21,024 bases of DNA from Actinomycetes bacterium (GTDB lineage: Bacteria; Actinomycetota; Acidimicrobiia; Spongiisociales; UBA5794): contig JAMBLK010000242.1 in the NCBI GenBank assembly GCA_023336855.1, forward strand, positions 1-21,024. Direction: 5' to 3'. This document shows positions 1-6,942 of the stretch, piece after piece. How positions within the stretch are numbered: the stretch's first letter is position 1; each line of letters opens with the position of its first letter. The notes under the pieces are model-generated. The model did not search any database. It was not told the origin of the DNA and worked only from the letters and a program-made list of their open reading frames with translations. The translations under genes and the position numbers were made by a program.

Positions 1-801
1 GTCCGCGACGTTGCCGTGGCGGTCTTGGAGGATCACCGTGTCGCCGTCGTTCGACCAGATGGATTGCTCTGAGCACCAGTACACCGTGTTGGGGCGGTCC
101 TCGCCGCATCCGGTTCTGACCGTCACGGACGTGCCCGGTTTGAGGTTGAGGCCGTTGAACACGTAGCGGTTCTGAGATGACTCGTCGCGCAGCGTCCAAC
201 CGGCGAGGTTCAACGGTTTCGTGCCTTCGTTCGAGATCTCTACGTATTCGTCGTTGAGTCGCTCATCATCGGGCCCGGGTGGGTCGTGCTCGACGGTGAT
301 GATCGACGCGCCGGGCGGTGGCGGTGGACCGCATGCGTCGGGAGCCCACATTCCGAGCCCCGCATCGGCAGCCAGGTTCCCGATCTCGACGAACTCGTCG
401 TTGTAGCGATGATCACCCTGCAGCGTGACGGAGTAACCATCGGCGAGCATGCGCCCGTTCACGTTCTCCCCGTTGACATAGACGAAGCGCAGCAGGCGTC
501 CGTACCGATCGGTGTCATCTGCAGGGTCTTCAACGAGGACGAGGTCGTGACCATCAAGAAGGTCGATGAGAGCGTCGCGCGCCTCATCACCGAAGCACTC
601 GTCTCCCTCCGGGGCGTTGATTCCCAGCAGACGAACCTCTTCGGTCTGCCCACCGGTCTCGACCTCTATCGAGTCGCCATCGAACGCATAAACAAGCCGC
701 GCCGACGTCCCCTCCGCCCCGTCCTCCGACCCCCCAGAATCGGCACATCCAACCGCGCCAAGGACAACAGCGAACGCAATGACAAACAGTCTCTGGAACA
801 T
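1..801 (-). CDS. Secreted lipoprotein with thermonuclease (SNase-like) and lamin-tail domains, partial
   Basis: Reading leftward from an ATG at 801, the frame stays open for 267 codons to the window edge, so the C-terminus is missing. Residues 1-19 form a lipoprotein signal: basic start, hydrophobic core, and AVGC with the lipidated Cys at 19. A polar Ser/Gly/Glu linker follows. Residues about 34-150 match the staphylococcal nuclease fold: DGDSIEV (41-47), VRLLGINAPE with Arg57 and Glu65, and DRYGR with Arg102. These correspond to the catalytic Arg/Glu/Arg of the family. From about 165 on, a lamin-tail-like beta domain is seen (DEYVEIS at 184-190, then NLAGWTL and a final NDGDTVILQD). The likely role is an extracytoplasmic nuclease held at the membrane; the LTD domain may bind surface or nucleic acid partners (inference). 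It is divergent from the rpmJ operon. Only a few residues are probably missing, since the LTD motif is almost complete at the edge. Confidence 0.85.
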   Translation of the reverse strand, partial: MFQRLFVIAFAVVLGAVGCADSGGSEDGAEGTSARLVYAFDGDSIEVETGGQTEEVRLLGINAPEGDECFGDEARDALIDLLDGHDLVLVEDPADDTDRYGRLLRFVYVNGENVNGRMLADGYSVTLQGDHRYNDEFVEIGNLAADAGLGMWAPDACGPPPPPGASIITVEHDPPGPDDERLNDEYVEISNEGTKPLNLAGWTLRDESSQNRYVFNGLNLKPGTSVTVRTGCGEDRPNTVYWCSEQSIWSNDGDTVILQDRHGNVAD

Positions 802-808
802 CACGACA

Positions 809-814
809 ACGCTA
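809..814 (-). promoter_or_regulatory. Candidate -10 hexamer of the nuclease lipoprotein gene
   Basis: On the minus strand TAGCGT (TAnnnT) lies 7 nt before the ATG at 801. Transcription would then begin at or one base before the start codon, i.e. a leaderless or near-leaderless mRNA. No good -35 is seen, so this is tentative. Confidence 0.3.
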
Positions 815-848
815 GGCCGTCCACGATCCGAACCCGCCGCAACTGCTG

Positions 849-883
849 GGTACTCAGTACCGAGTACTCAGTACCAAGTACCG
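849..883. repeat. Tandem 7-bp word array (RGTACYN x5)
   Basis: Five consecutive heptamers read GGTACTC, AGTACCG, AGTACTC, AGTACCA, AGTACCG. The units are partly palindromic, so the array can fold. It lies between the divergent nuclease lipoprotein gene and the rpmJ operon. Related arrays lie in five other gaps of this window. Confidence 0.85.
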
Positions 884-894
884 TCCCGCGCAAC

Positions 895-924
895 TTGTCG
901 TTACACAACGGCCATCCCTACACT
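895..924 (+). promoter_or_regulatory. Candidate promoter of the rpmJ-rplQ operon
   Basis: TTGTCG (895-900) and TACACT (919-924) are separated by 18 nt, giving a plausible housekeeping sigma promoter in the 310-nt gap before rpmJ. A start near 931 would leave a leader of about 180 nt. I see no infA or other convincing gene in 802-1111, so a promoter is expected here, but it is assigned only by motif. Confidence 0.35.
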
Positions 925-1111
925 TCCGTCAGCGGCCCGGTATCGGGCTGCGTTTTCCCATGCAAAGACGTCGTTGATATCGACGGGTCCGGGCAGCGCT
1001 CGGGCACCATCGGTGTAGAGGTCACCCTTCGCTGCAGACACTTCGGTGTCGGCCTCGGTGACGCTCGGATGCGACGTCCGAAAGAATCGAACCGAGGCAG
1101 GATCACCACTG

Positions 1112-1225
1112 ATGAAAGTATCAGCATCCGCCAAAAAGATGTGCGATAAGTGTCGGATTATCCGTCGCAAAGGTCGCGTCTGGGTGATCTGCGAGAACCC
1201 GCGACACAAGCAGCGTCAGGGGTAG
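1112..1225 (+). CDS. rpmJ: 50S ribosomal protein L36
   Basis: This 37-residue protein is a small zinc-ribbon component of the large ribosomal subunit. The zinc ligands of the classical form are all present: Cys11 and Cys14 (CDKC), Cys27 and His32, set in a basic chain ending HKQRQG. It is therefore the zinc-binding type, not the cysteine-free paralogue. The length is typical for the family. The start is the ATG at 1112, preceded by purine-rich GAGGCAGGA. It opens the alpha operon, 7 nt before rpsM. In many bacteria infA lies directly upstream of rpmJ; here it does not, and the space holds a leader and word repeats instead. Confidence 0.95.
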   Translation: MKVSASAKKMCDKCRIIRRKGRVWVICENPRHKQRQG

Positions 1226-1232
1226 CGCACAC

Positions 1233-1610
1233 ATGGCACGAATTTCCGGAGTAGATCTCCCCAGAGAAAAGCGGGTCGAAATCGGCCTGACGTACATCTA
1301 TGGCGTCGGGGGAACCCGATCAAAGCAGATTCTCGATGCACTCGAGATTCCGTACGACACCAAGGTCCGGGACTTGACCGACTCCGAAGTCGTCAAGATC
1401 CGCCAGTTCATCGACGGCAACTACAACGTCGAAGGTGATCTGAGGCGTGAAGTCGCACAGAACATCAAGCGCAAGATCGAGATCGGCAGCTACCAGGGTC
1501 TCCGCCACCGTCGCGGCCTCCCGGTACGCGGCCAACGTACGCACACCAACGCCCGTACCCGCAAGGGGCGTCGTGCTCCGGTTGCAGGCAAGAAGAAGGT
1601 CACGAAGTAA
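1233..1610 (+). CDS. rpsM: 30S ribosomal protein S13
   Basis: The 125-residue S13 is a head protein of the small subunit that touches the P-site tRNA and the intersubunit bridge. It starts with the family-typical [10 protein letters not shown] and shows the helix-two-turn-helix core with IYGVGGTRS. The basic tail carries [20 protein letters not shown] and a final Lys-rich KKKVTK, which reaches toward tRNA. AGGGG about 10 nt upstream serves as ribosome binding site. The stop codon shares one base with the rpsK start, so the two are translationally coupled. Nothing is missing compared with the family. Confidence 0.97.
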   Translation: MARISGVDLPREKRVEIGLTYIYGVGGTRSKQILDALEIPYDTKVRDLTDSEVVKIRQFIDGNYNVEGDLRREVAQNIKRKIEIGSYQGLRHRRGLPVRGQRTHTNARTRKGRRAPVAGKKKVTK

Positions 1611-1999
1611 TGACCCAACAGGCACCACGGCCGCGTCGCAAAGCCCGTCGGACGATCACCCACGGGCAAGCGCACATCAGGGCCAGTTTCAACAACACGA
1701 TCATCACCATCACGGACCAGAAGGGCGAGGTCGTCGGATGGACATCCGGCGGGTCGGTCGGCTTCAAGGGCTCTCGGAAGTCCACGCCGTATGCCGCACA
1801 GGTCGCCGCCGAGCAGGCCGCTCGCAAAGTTGGCGAGATGGGGATCCGCAAGCTCGACGTCATCGTTCGTGGCTCCGGTTCCGGTCGGGAGACCGCTATC
1901 CGCACGCTCCAGAACATGGGCATCGAGGTCACGGGGATCAAGGACGTCACACCGGTACCGCATAACGGGTGTCGCCCCAAGAAGCGGAGGATGCGTTAA
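1610..1999 (+). CDS. rpsK: 30S ribosomal protein S11
   Basis: The 129-residue S11 is a platform protein of the small subunit near the mRNA exit. Family landmarks are the central [16 protein letters not shown], then [18 protein letters not shown], the Gly-rich [11 protein letters not shown], and the conserved C-terminal [16 protein letters not shown]. The basic N-terminus (RPRRKARRT) is typical. The ATG at 1610 overlaps the rpsM stop by one base. The 3' end carries GGAGG (1986-1990), which can act as ribosome binding site for rpsD just downstream. Confidence 0.97.
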   Translation: MTQQAPRPRRKARRTITHGQAHIRASFNNTIITITDQKGEVVGWTSGGSVGFKGSRKSTPYAAQVAAEQAARKVGEMGIRKLDVIVRGSGSGRETAIRTLQNMGIEVTGIKDVTPVPHNGCRPKKRRMR

Positions 2000-2001
2000 C
2001 G

Positions 2002-2607
2002 ATGGCTCGCTACACCGGACCCAGAACCAAGGTAAGCCGTCGTGCTCGCCAGCTTCTCGATGAGAATAAGGCGAAGTATTTCGACCGCCGTCCTTACCCA
2101 CCGGGTGAGCACGGCCGTGGTCGTATTCGCGAGTCCCAGTACCAGATTCAGCTTCGCGAGAAGCAGAAGCTGAAGTTCATGTACGGCGTGCTCGAGAAGC
2201 AATTCCGTCGTTACTACAAGGAAGCCGCCCGCCAGTCCGGGATCACCGGCACCACCCTGCTGGTCATCCTGGAGTCAAGGCTCGACAACGTCGTGTATCG
2301 CTCTGGTTTGGCTCGGACGCGGCCACAGGCCCGTCAGTTGGTCAACCACGGCCACTTCCTTGTGAACGGCAAGCGAGTCGACATTCCGTCGTACCAAGTC
2401 CGTGGCGGCGAAGTCATCACCGTCAAGGAGCGGAGCCTCGAGATTCTCCCGATTCTCCACTCCATCGACACCGGCGACCGGACGGTCCCCGAGTGGATGG
2501 ACATCGACGTCGACGAGCGCAAGATCACCATCAAGGATCTGCCCAGCCGGGAACAGATCGACACCGAGATCCAGGAACAGCTCATCGTTGAGCTGTATTC
2601 GAAGTAG
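2002..2607 (+). CDS. rpsD: 30S ribosomal protein S4
   Basis: S4 (201 residues) nucleates 30S assembly by binding the 16S 5' domain. I chose the ATG at 2002 over an in-frame upstream start at 1969, because MARYTGPRTKVSRRARQ is the family N-terminus and the longer form would lie inside rpsK. The N-terminal cysteine cluster of the zinc-binding form is absent, so this is the C-minus variant. The S4 RNA-binding domain follows at about 90-155 (LESRLDNVVYRSGLARTRPQARQLVNHGHFLVNG), with the usual acidic C-terminal part. GGAGG at 1986-1990 is 11 nt upstream. A 31-nt gap separates it from rpoA. In other bacteria S4 can autoregulate its operon; nothing here proves that. Confidence 0.96.
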   Translation: MARYTGPRTKVSRRARQLLDENKAKYFDRRPYPPGEHGRGRIRESQYQIQLREKQKLKFMYGVLEKQFRRYYKEAARQSGITGTTLLVILESRLDNVVYRSGLARTRPQARQLVNHGHFLVNGKRVDIPSYQVRGGEVITVKERSLEILPILHSIDTGDRTVPEWMDIDVDERKITIKDLPSREQIDTEIQEQLIVELYSK

Positions 2608-2638
2608 TAGCACCCCAACGCGAAAGGGGAGTGGCTCC

Positions 2639-3601
2639 GTGCTGATCACGCAGCGGCCCACCATCGAAGAAGAGATTGTCGACGACACCAGGTCGCGGTT
2701 CATCGTTGAACCGCTCGAGCCGGGCTTCGGCTACACACTTGGCAACACCATGCGGCGCACGCTGCTGTCCCGGGTTCCCGGTGCGGCGATCACGTCCGTT
2801 CGCATCGAAGGCGTCCAGCATGAGTTCTCGACCATCGAGGGCGTCGTCGAAGACGTCGTTGATTTCATCCTGAACCTCAAGAAGGTCGTCCTCCGCATCG
2901 AAGTCGACGAGCCACAAACGCTCTATCTGTCCGCTTCGGGCAAGGGCGAGGCGACCGCCGGCGACATCAAGGCGCCCGCAGGTGTCGAGATCGTCAACAC
3001 CGGCCACCACCTGGCGACGATGTCGTCATCAGCGAAGCTCGAAGTTGAAATGACGGCAGGACGCGGTGTCGGCTATCGCAGCGCCGAGAAGAACAAGACG
3101 ACCGATGCGATCAGCGTGATGCCGATCGATTCGATCTACTCACCGGTGCGCAAGGTCGCGTACCGAGTCGAGAGCACGCAGGTTGGTCAGATGACCGACT
3201 TCGACCGACTCGTCCTCGACGTTGAGACCGATGGATCTGTCACTCCTGCCGAGGCGATCTCCTCCTCCGGTGGCACGCTGCGGAACCTGTTCGAGCTGTT
3301 CTCCGACCTCGATGACTACGACGCCCTCGAGCTCGATGAGATCATTCAGCCCGAGGCGGCCGGCCAGGAGCATCTCGATCTCCCCATCGAGGCCCTCGAC
3401 CTGTCCGAGCGTCCCAGGAACTGCCTGCGACGTGCCCAGGTCCAGACCGTCGGCGAACTCATCGAGAAGAGCGAAGAAGAGCTCCTGAACATCACCAACT
3501 TCGGGCAGAAGTCGCTCGAAGAAGTCGTTGCGAAGCTCGACGAACTCGGCTTCTCGCTGCAGTCGCTCGCCGATGCAGATCCCACGGAAAGCGTTGTCTG
3601 A
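2639..3601 (+). CDS. rpoA: DNA-directed RNA polymerase alpha subunit
   Basis: Alpha (320 residues) dimerises to scaffold RNA polymerase assembly and contacts promoter DNA and activators. I assign the GTG at 2639, preceded 7 nt upstream by AGGGGAG. The frame is open further back only because it shadows rpsD. The N-terminal domain shows [24 protein letters not shown], the family signature for dimerisation and beta binding. After an acidic linker, the C-terminal domain (about 250-308) has [20 protein letters not shown], containing the Arg and Asn equivalent to E. coli R265 and N268 that bind UP-element DNA, and the [10 protein letters not shown] helix-hairpin-helix. The stop shares one base with the rplQ start. 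Confidence 0.97.
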   Translation: MLITQRPTIEEEIVDDTRSRFIVEPLEPGFGYTLGNTMRRTLLSRVPGAAITSVRIEGVQHEFSTIEGVVEDVVDFILNLKKVVLRIEVDEPQTLYLSASGKGEATAGDIKAPAGVEIVNTGHHLATMSSSAKLEVEMTAGRGVGYRSAEKNKTTDAISVMPIDSIYSPVRKVAYRVESTQVGQMTDFDRLVLDVETDGSVTPAEAISSSGGTLRNLFELFSDLDDYDALELDEIIQPEAAGQEHLDLPIEALDLSERPRNCLRRAQVQTVGELIEKSEEELLNITNFGQKSLEEVVAKLDELGFSLQSLADADPTESVV

Positions 3602-3951
3602 TGCCACGTCCTAAGAAGGGCGCCCGCCTCGGCGGTAGCCCCAGCCATCAGCGCAAGATCCTTGCGAATCTCACCGTTCAGCTCGTTGAACACGAGAAGC
3701 TGACGACGACGCACGCCAAGGCTCGCGACCTGCGCCCGTATGCAGAGAAGATCATCACGAGGAGTCGCCGTGGTGATCTCCACTCTCGTCGTCTCGTCCT
3801 GGCAAAGATCAAGGACAACACCGCCGTGACGAAGCTGTTCGACGACATCGGCCCGCGCTACGCCGACCGCCCCGGCGGTTACACCCGGATCACGAAGCTC
3901 GGCAAGCGCCGCGGTGATGGATCCGAGATGGCGCTGATCGAGCTGGTTTAG
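3601..3951 (+). CDS. rplQ: 50S ribosomal protein L17
   Basis: L17 (116 residues) sits near the polypeptide exit tunnel of the large subunit. It begins [24 protein letters not shown], the family signature, and continues with [34 protein letters not shown] and the basic [18 protein letters not shown] end the domain. The protein is only the compact core; many actinobacterial L17 proteins carry a long acidic or Ala-rich C-terminal extension, which is absent here. The start overlaps the rpoA stop by one base. A word array and a hairpin terminator follow directly. Confidence 0.96.
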   Translation: MPRPKKGARLGGSPSHQRKILANLTVQLVEHEKLTTTHAKARDLRPYAEKIITRSRRGDLHSRRLVLAKIKDNTAVTKLFDDIGPRYADRPGGYTRITKLGKRRGDGSEMALIELV

Positions 3952-3986
3952 AGCTACGGGCTGCCAGCTGCCGGCTGCCAGCCCTG
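3952..3986. repeat. Tandem 7-bp word array (RGCTRCC)
   Basis: Starting one base after the rplQ stop codon, the heptamers read AGCTACG, GGCTGCC, AGCTGCC, GGCTGCC, then a decayed AGCCCTG. It stands between rplQ and its terminator. The word is close to that after groEL (AGCTACC), which suggests a shared origin. Confidence 0.8.
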
Positions 3987-3990
3987 AAGA

Positions 3991-4016
3991 CGCCTCGGCT
4001 TCGGTCGGGGCGTTTT
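3991..4016 (+). terminator. Rho-independent terminator of the alpha operon
   Basis: A 9-bp stem (3991-3999 with 4004-4012, two G-U pairs) closes on a TTCG tetraloop and is followed by TTTT. It stands 40 nt after the rplQ stop and just before the Nudix promoter, so it separates the ribosomal operon from the next unit. Confidence 0.8.
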
Positions 4017-4027
4017 CGCGTTTGGGG

Positions 4028-4033
4028 TACGAT
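4028..4033 (+). promoter_or_regulatory. Candidate -10 hexamer for a leaderless Nudix transcript
   Basis: TACGAT ends exactly 7 nt before the A of the ATG at 4040, so +1 would coincide with the start codon. There is no Shine-Dalgarno sequence before the ATG, which fits a leaderless message. The -35 region falls inside the preceding terminator and is not recognisable. Confidence 0.4.
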
Positions 4034-4039
4034 CCGGTG

Positions 4040-4573
4040 ATGGTGACGATGATTGAATCCCTCTTGCTTGACGCCGGCCCGATCGCCCTGCCAGTGGTGG
4101 TCGATCGAGCCCTCGACCTGGCCCGTTCGGGAGATCCGACGGATCGGGATCGGTTTGAGCCTGGCCACTTCACGGCGTCTGGATTCGTTGTCTCGCCCGA
4201 CGGGTCGTCGCTCTTGCTGATCCACCATCGACGCCTCGATCGGTGGCTTCAGCCCGGTGGACACATCGACCCTGGCGACACTTCTCCGATCGCTGCGGCT
4301 GCCCGGGAGGTAACAGAGGAGACTGGTGTCGCCGTGGAGCCGATCCTGAGCGACCTCATCGACTTCGACATCCATCCGATCCCGCCGCGTGCCCCGGAAC
4401 CGGCACACGAGCACTTCGATCTCCGCTTCGCTTTCCGAGCGCTGGATGAGACACTCGTCGCCGATGAAGAAGTCCACGACGCGATCTGGGTGCGGTGGGA
4501 CGATCTTCATGCGTACGCCGTCGACGAATCGGTGACTCGAGCAGTTGCAGTCCTCCGCCGGGAGTGCTCGTGA
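4040..4573 (+). CDS. Nudix hydrolase
   Basis: This protein of 177 residues from the ATG at 4040 belongs to the Nudix superfamily, which cleaves nucleoside diphosphates linked to another moiety. The Nudix helix is clear in GGHIDPGDTSPIAAAAREV followed by TEETGV. The metal-binding REVTEE is intact, but the spacing between the Gly and the Arg is one residue longer than the textbook box, with Asp in place of the first Glu. I recall this GGHxxPGD form from other actinobacterial Nudix proteins. The substrate cannot be deduced. The final EVHDAIWVRWDDL motif is typical of the fold's end. An in-frame TTG (4022) and GTG (4037) lie upstream; an ATG at 4049 is another option. It sits between rplQ and truA, where it is not a standard neighbour. 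Confidence 0.85.
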   Translation: MVTMIESLLLDAGPIALPVVVDRALDLARSGDPTDRDRFEPGHFTASGFVVSPDGSSLLLIHHRRLDRWLQPGGHIDPGDTSPIAAAAREVTEETGVAVEPILSDLIDFDIHPIPPRAPEPAHEHFDLRFAFRALDETLVADEEVHDAIWVRWDDLHAYAVDESVTRAVAVLRRECS

Positions 4574-4615
4574 CGCACCGGCGGTAACCTGCCCAGATCC
4601 GACCGAAGGCAGACG

Positions 4616-5140
4616 ATGGGCGTCGTTCTCAACCGACTTCTCCAAGCGATCCGATTCGACCGCGACGCGTTCGTCTGGATGGACTTCAACGACCGCGCAA
4701 CAGGCGATGCTCTCATCATCGTGGCCATCACCCAGGTGCTGTTCCTGTTCGCAGGAGGAACGTCGCTCTTTGGTCTCGTTACCGGTCTTTCCAGCGTTCT
4801 CTACGCCCTCCTGTCGACGGTCATGTTCTGGCTCATCTTCAGCGGACTCGTGTATGCGGTATCCGTCTATCTCTTGCGGGGTGGCGGGCACTATCCGGTA
4901 TATCTCCGCATCGTCGGATTCGCGTTCCCGACCTTGCTCCTGACAATCGCCACAACCCAGATCTTCGGCGCAGGACTCATCGGGACACTCGTCGGCTCCC
5001 TCTGGTTCCTCCTCGTTGTCGCATACGGAACCCACTACATCTCAGATCTGCCGCTGGATCGATCGATCCTGGCGGCCGTTCTCGGATGGGCCGGGTGGAT
5101 CGTCGTCTCGACGATCCTCGGCGGTTTCAGCCTGTTTTAG
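4616..5140 (+). CDS. Yip1-family integral membrane protein
   Basis: The 174-residue protein has a short cytoplasmic N-terminus (MGVVLNRLLQAIRFDRDAFVWM) followed by about five hydrophobic segments: near 33-55, 57-86, 97-118, 120-140 and 150-172. The N-terminal amphipathic stretch and the helix layout match Yip1-domain (DUF1282-like) proteins. No catalytic motif is visible, and the bacterial members have no firmly assigned function. The ATG at 4616 has only a weak AAGG upstream. TAACCT at 4585-4590 could be a -10 with a leader of about 20 nt. The TAG is two bases before the truA start, so truA is probably translated by coupling. Confidence 0.7.
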   Translation: MGVVLNRLLQAIRFDRDAFVWMDFNDRATGDALIIVAITQVLFLFAGGTSLFGLVTGLSSVLYALLSTVMFWLIFSGLVYAVSVYLLRGGGHYPVYLRIVGFAFPTLLLTIATTQIFGAGLIGTLVGSLWFLLVVAYGTHYISDLPLDRSILAAVLGWAGWIVVSTILGGFSLF

Positions 5141-5142
5141 AG

Positions 5143-5913
5143 ATGCCGACCTACCGAATCGACCTCGCATACGACGGCACGGACTTTCACGGATACGGCC
5201 GCCAGAACAACGTGAGGACCGTCCAAGGGGACCTGGAGACGGCCCTGTTTCGCATCACCGGGGAGGTGAAGACAGCCGTTGCCGGGCGCACCGATGCGGG
5301 TGTGCACGCCAGCGGACAGGTCGTCAGCTTCTTCGTAGACGCGCCTCTCGATACCGACCGGCTTCAGCGCAGCCTCAACGCCCAACTCGGCCCGGAGATA
5401 GCTGCGGACGCAATCGTCGAGGTCGACGACCGATTCCACGCCAGATTCTCGGCCGTCGAGCGTCGATATCGGTACCGGATCTCGAACCGGCCGGTGCATG
5501 ACCCTCTCACGGCCCGTACGGCATGGCACGTGCCCGAGCCGCTTGACGTTGGGGCGATGGACGAGGCGGTCGGAGCGTTCATCGGCGTGCACGATTTCGC
5601 ATCGTTCTGTCGAAAGGCTCCCGGGCGGACGACCGTTCGGGAGGTGCTCAGCGCCCGTTGGGTCAGAACGGGAGACGTCATTGAACTCTCGATCGGTGCC
5701 GTGGCATTCTGTCACCAAATGGTTCGGTCGATCGTGACCGTATCGGTCGACATAGGGAAGGGGCGGTCCCGACTCGAAGACGTGCCGGTGATCCTCGCAG
5801 CCCTCAATCGAGAAGTGATCAGGGGCCTGGCTCCGCCGCACGGCCTAACCCTCACGGCCGTTGTCTATGACGACTCGAACGGGGGAGCAGTGCCATCGTG
5901 GGTGGTGCTGTGA
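5143..5913 (+). CDS. truA: tRNA pseudouridine(38-40) synthase TruA
   Basis: TruA converts uridines 38-40 of the tRNA anticodon stem to pseudouridine. The 256-residue protein starts at the ATG at 5143, since MPTYRIDLAYDGTDFHGYGRQ is the family N-terminus; a longer frame back to 5086 would lie inside the Yip1 gene. The catalytic Asp is Asp51 in AGRTDAGVHASGQV. The second domain has RRYRYRI, HDFASFCRK and FCHQMVRSIV, all standard TruA landmarks. It follows the membrane gene by two bases with no ribosome binding site of its own. In actinobacteria truA commonly lies between rplQ and rplM, so the two preceding genes appear to be inserted into that order. Confidence 0.95.
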   Translation: MPTYRIDLAYDGTDFHGYGRQNNVRTVQGDLETALFRITGEVKTAVAGRTDAGVHASGQVVSFFVDAPLDTDRLQRSLNAQLGPEIAADAIVEVDDRFHARFSAVERRYRYRISNRPVHDPLTARTAWHVPEPLDVGAMDEAVGAFIGVHDFASFCRKAPGRTTVREVLSARWVRTGDVIELSIGAVAFCHQMVRSIVTVSVDIGKGRSRLEDVPVILAALNREVIRGLAPPHGLTLTAVVYDDSNGGAVPSWVVL

Positions 5914-5953
5914 TCGCTGTTCATGCGTCGCGTTCTTCTTTGGGCCATTCCGG

Positions 5954-5983
5954 TTGGCCTTATCTCCCGGGACCCGATAACAT
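5954..5983 (+). promoter_or_regulatory. Promoter of rplM-rpsI
   Basis: TTGGCC (5954-5959) and TAACAT (5978-5983) with an 18-nt spacer make a reasonable promoter in the 124-nt gap before rplM. The start would be near 5990, giving a leader of about 48 nt. An inverted repeat (5969-5976 with 5997-6004, GGGACCCG/CGGGTCCC) brackets the -10 and could influence initiation. Confidence 0.45.
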
Positions 5984-6037
5984 TCGGTTTCGCTCCCGGG
6001 TCCCCGGGGGTCGTTTCGTTCCGTCTGAGGACTCCCG

Positions 6038-6502
6038 ATGAAAGCCAAGTTGCAGAAAACGTTCACGCCCAGACCCACCGATATCGATCGGAAGTGGTAC
6101 GTCGTCGACGCTGAGGGAATCCCTCTTGGGCGTCTCGCGTCGGAGGTCGCGCAGATCCTGCGTGGCAAGCACAAGCCGACGTTCGCTCCCCACATGGATA
6201 TGGGTGACTACGTCATCGTCGTCAACGCCGAGAAGGTCGCGGTGACGGGCAACAAGGAGACCCAGAAGGTCTACTACCGCCACTCCGGTTTTCCCGGAGG
6301 TCTTCGGAGCGACACACTGGCGAAGATGCGGATCGATCATCCCGACCGGCTCGTGACGAATGCCGTTCGTGGGATGATCCCCAAGAACAGACTCGGTCGC
6401 CAGACACTCACGAAACTCAAGGTATACGCCGGTCCGGACCACCCGCACCGAGCGCAGGAACCGCAACCGCTCACACTCACGCAGGGAAGGGCTGAAGCCT
6501 GA
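6038..6502 (+). CDS. rplM: 50S ribosomal protein L13
   Basis: L13 (154 residues) is an early-assembly protein of the large subunit. Diagnostic stretches are [48 protein letters not shown], the [15 protein letters not shown] loop and [16 protein letters not shown] (6027-6031) lies 6 nt before the ATG at 6038. The C-terminus runs a few residues longer than the E. coli protein. The stop shares one base with the rpsI start, and the L13-S9 pair is the universal arrangement. Confidence 0.96.
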   Translation: MKAKLQKTFTPRPTDIDRKWYVVDAEGIPLGRLASEVAQILRGKHKPTFAPHMDMGDYVIVVNAEKVAVTGNKETQKVYYRHSGFPGGLRSDTLAKMRIDHPDRLVTNAVRGMIPKNRLGRQTLTKLKVYAGPDHPHRAQEPQPLTLTQGRAEA

Positions 6503-6894
6503 TGACGAAACCGCTTGTTCAGGCCACCGGCCGCCGGAAGACCTCAGTTGCCCGTGTGCGACTCCTCGACGGCACCGGACAGTTCACCCTCAACGGCAAG
6601 AGCCTGGATGACTACTTCCCGGAGGCCTCGCACCGTATTCGTGCAGTCGAACCGCTCAGGATCACCGAACTCGAAGGCCGCTACGACGTCAATGCGACGC
6701 TCGAGGGCGGCGGGACGACCGGACAGAGCGATGCGCTCCGCCTCGGTATCTCCCGTGCACTCGTTGAGATCGATCCGGAACTGCGGCCGATCCTGAAGAA
6801 GGCCGGTCTCCTGCGTCGTGACGATCGCAAGGTCGAGCGCAAGAAGTACGGTCTCCGCAAGGCCCGTCGCGCACCGCAGTTCACCAAGCGTTGA
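6502..6894 (+). CDS. rpsI: 30S ribosomal protein S9
   Basis: S9 (130 residues) lies in the head of the small subunit; its basic tail reaches the P-site tRNA anticodon stem-loop. It shows ATGRRKTSVARVRL at the N-terminus, then NGKSLDDYFPE, the GGGTTGQSDALRLGISRAL core, and the diagnostic C-terminal RKVERKKYGLRKARRAPQFTKR with its terminal Lys-Arg. It overlaps the rplM stop by one base and ends about 50 nt before glmM. Confidence 0.97.
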   Translation: MTKPLVQATGRRKTSVARVRLLDGTGQFTLNGKSLDDYFPEASHRIRAVEPLRITELEGRYDVNATLEGGGTTGQSDALRLGISRALVEIDPELRPILKKAGLLRRDDRKVERKKYGLRKARRAPQFTKR

Positions 6895-6942
6895 TCCGGG
6901 CGTTGGGCCTGCATCACATCGAACACAATGGGGGCAGCCAGG

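Noticed and set aside
286..1149. 287-codon forward frame before rpsM
   Set aside because: It lies opposite the nuclease lipoprotein and overlaps rpmJ out of frame; no domain is seen. The minus-strand reading gives clear SNase and LTD motifs.
3890..5035. 381-codon minus-strand frame across the Nudix and Yip1 genes
   Set aside because: It crosses the rplQ end, a terminator and two supported genes, and has no recognisable domain.
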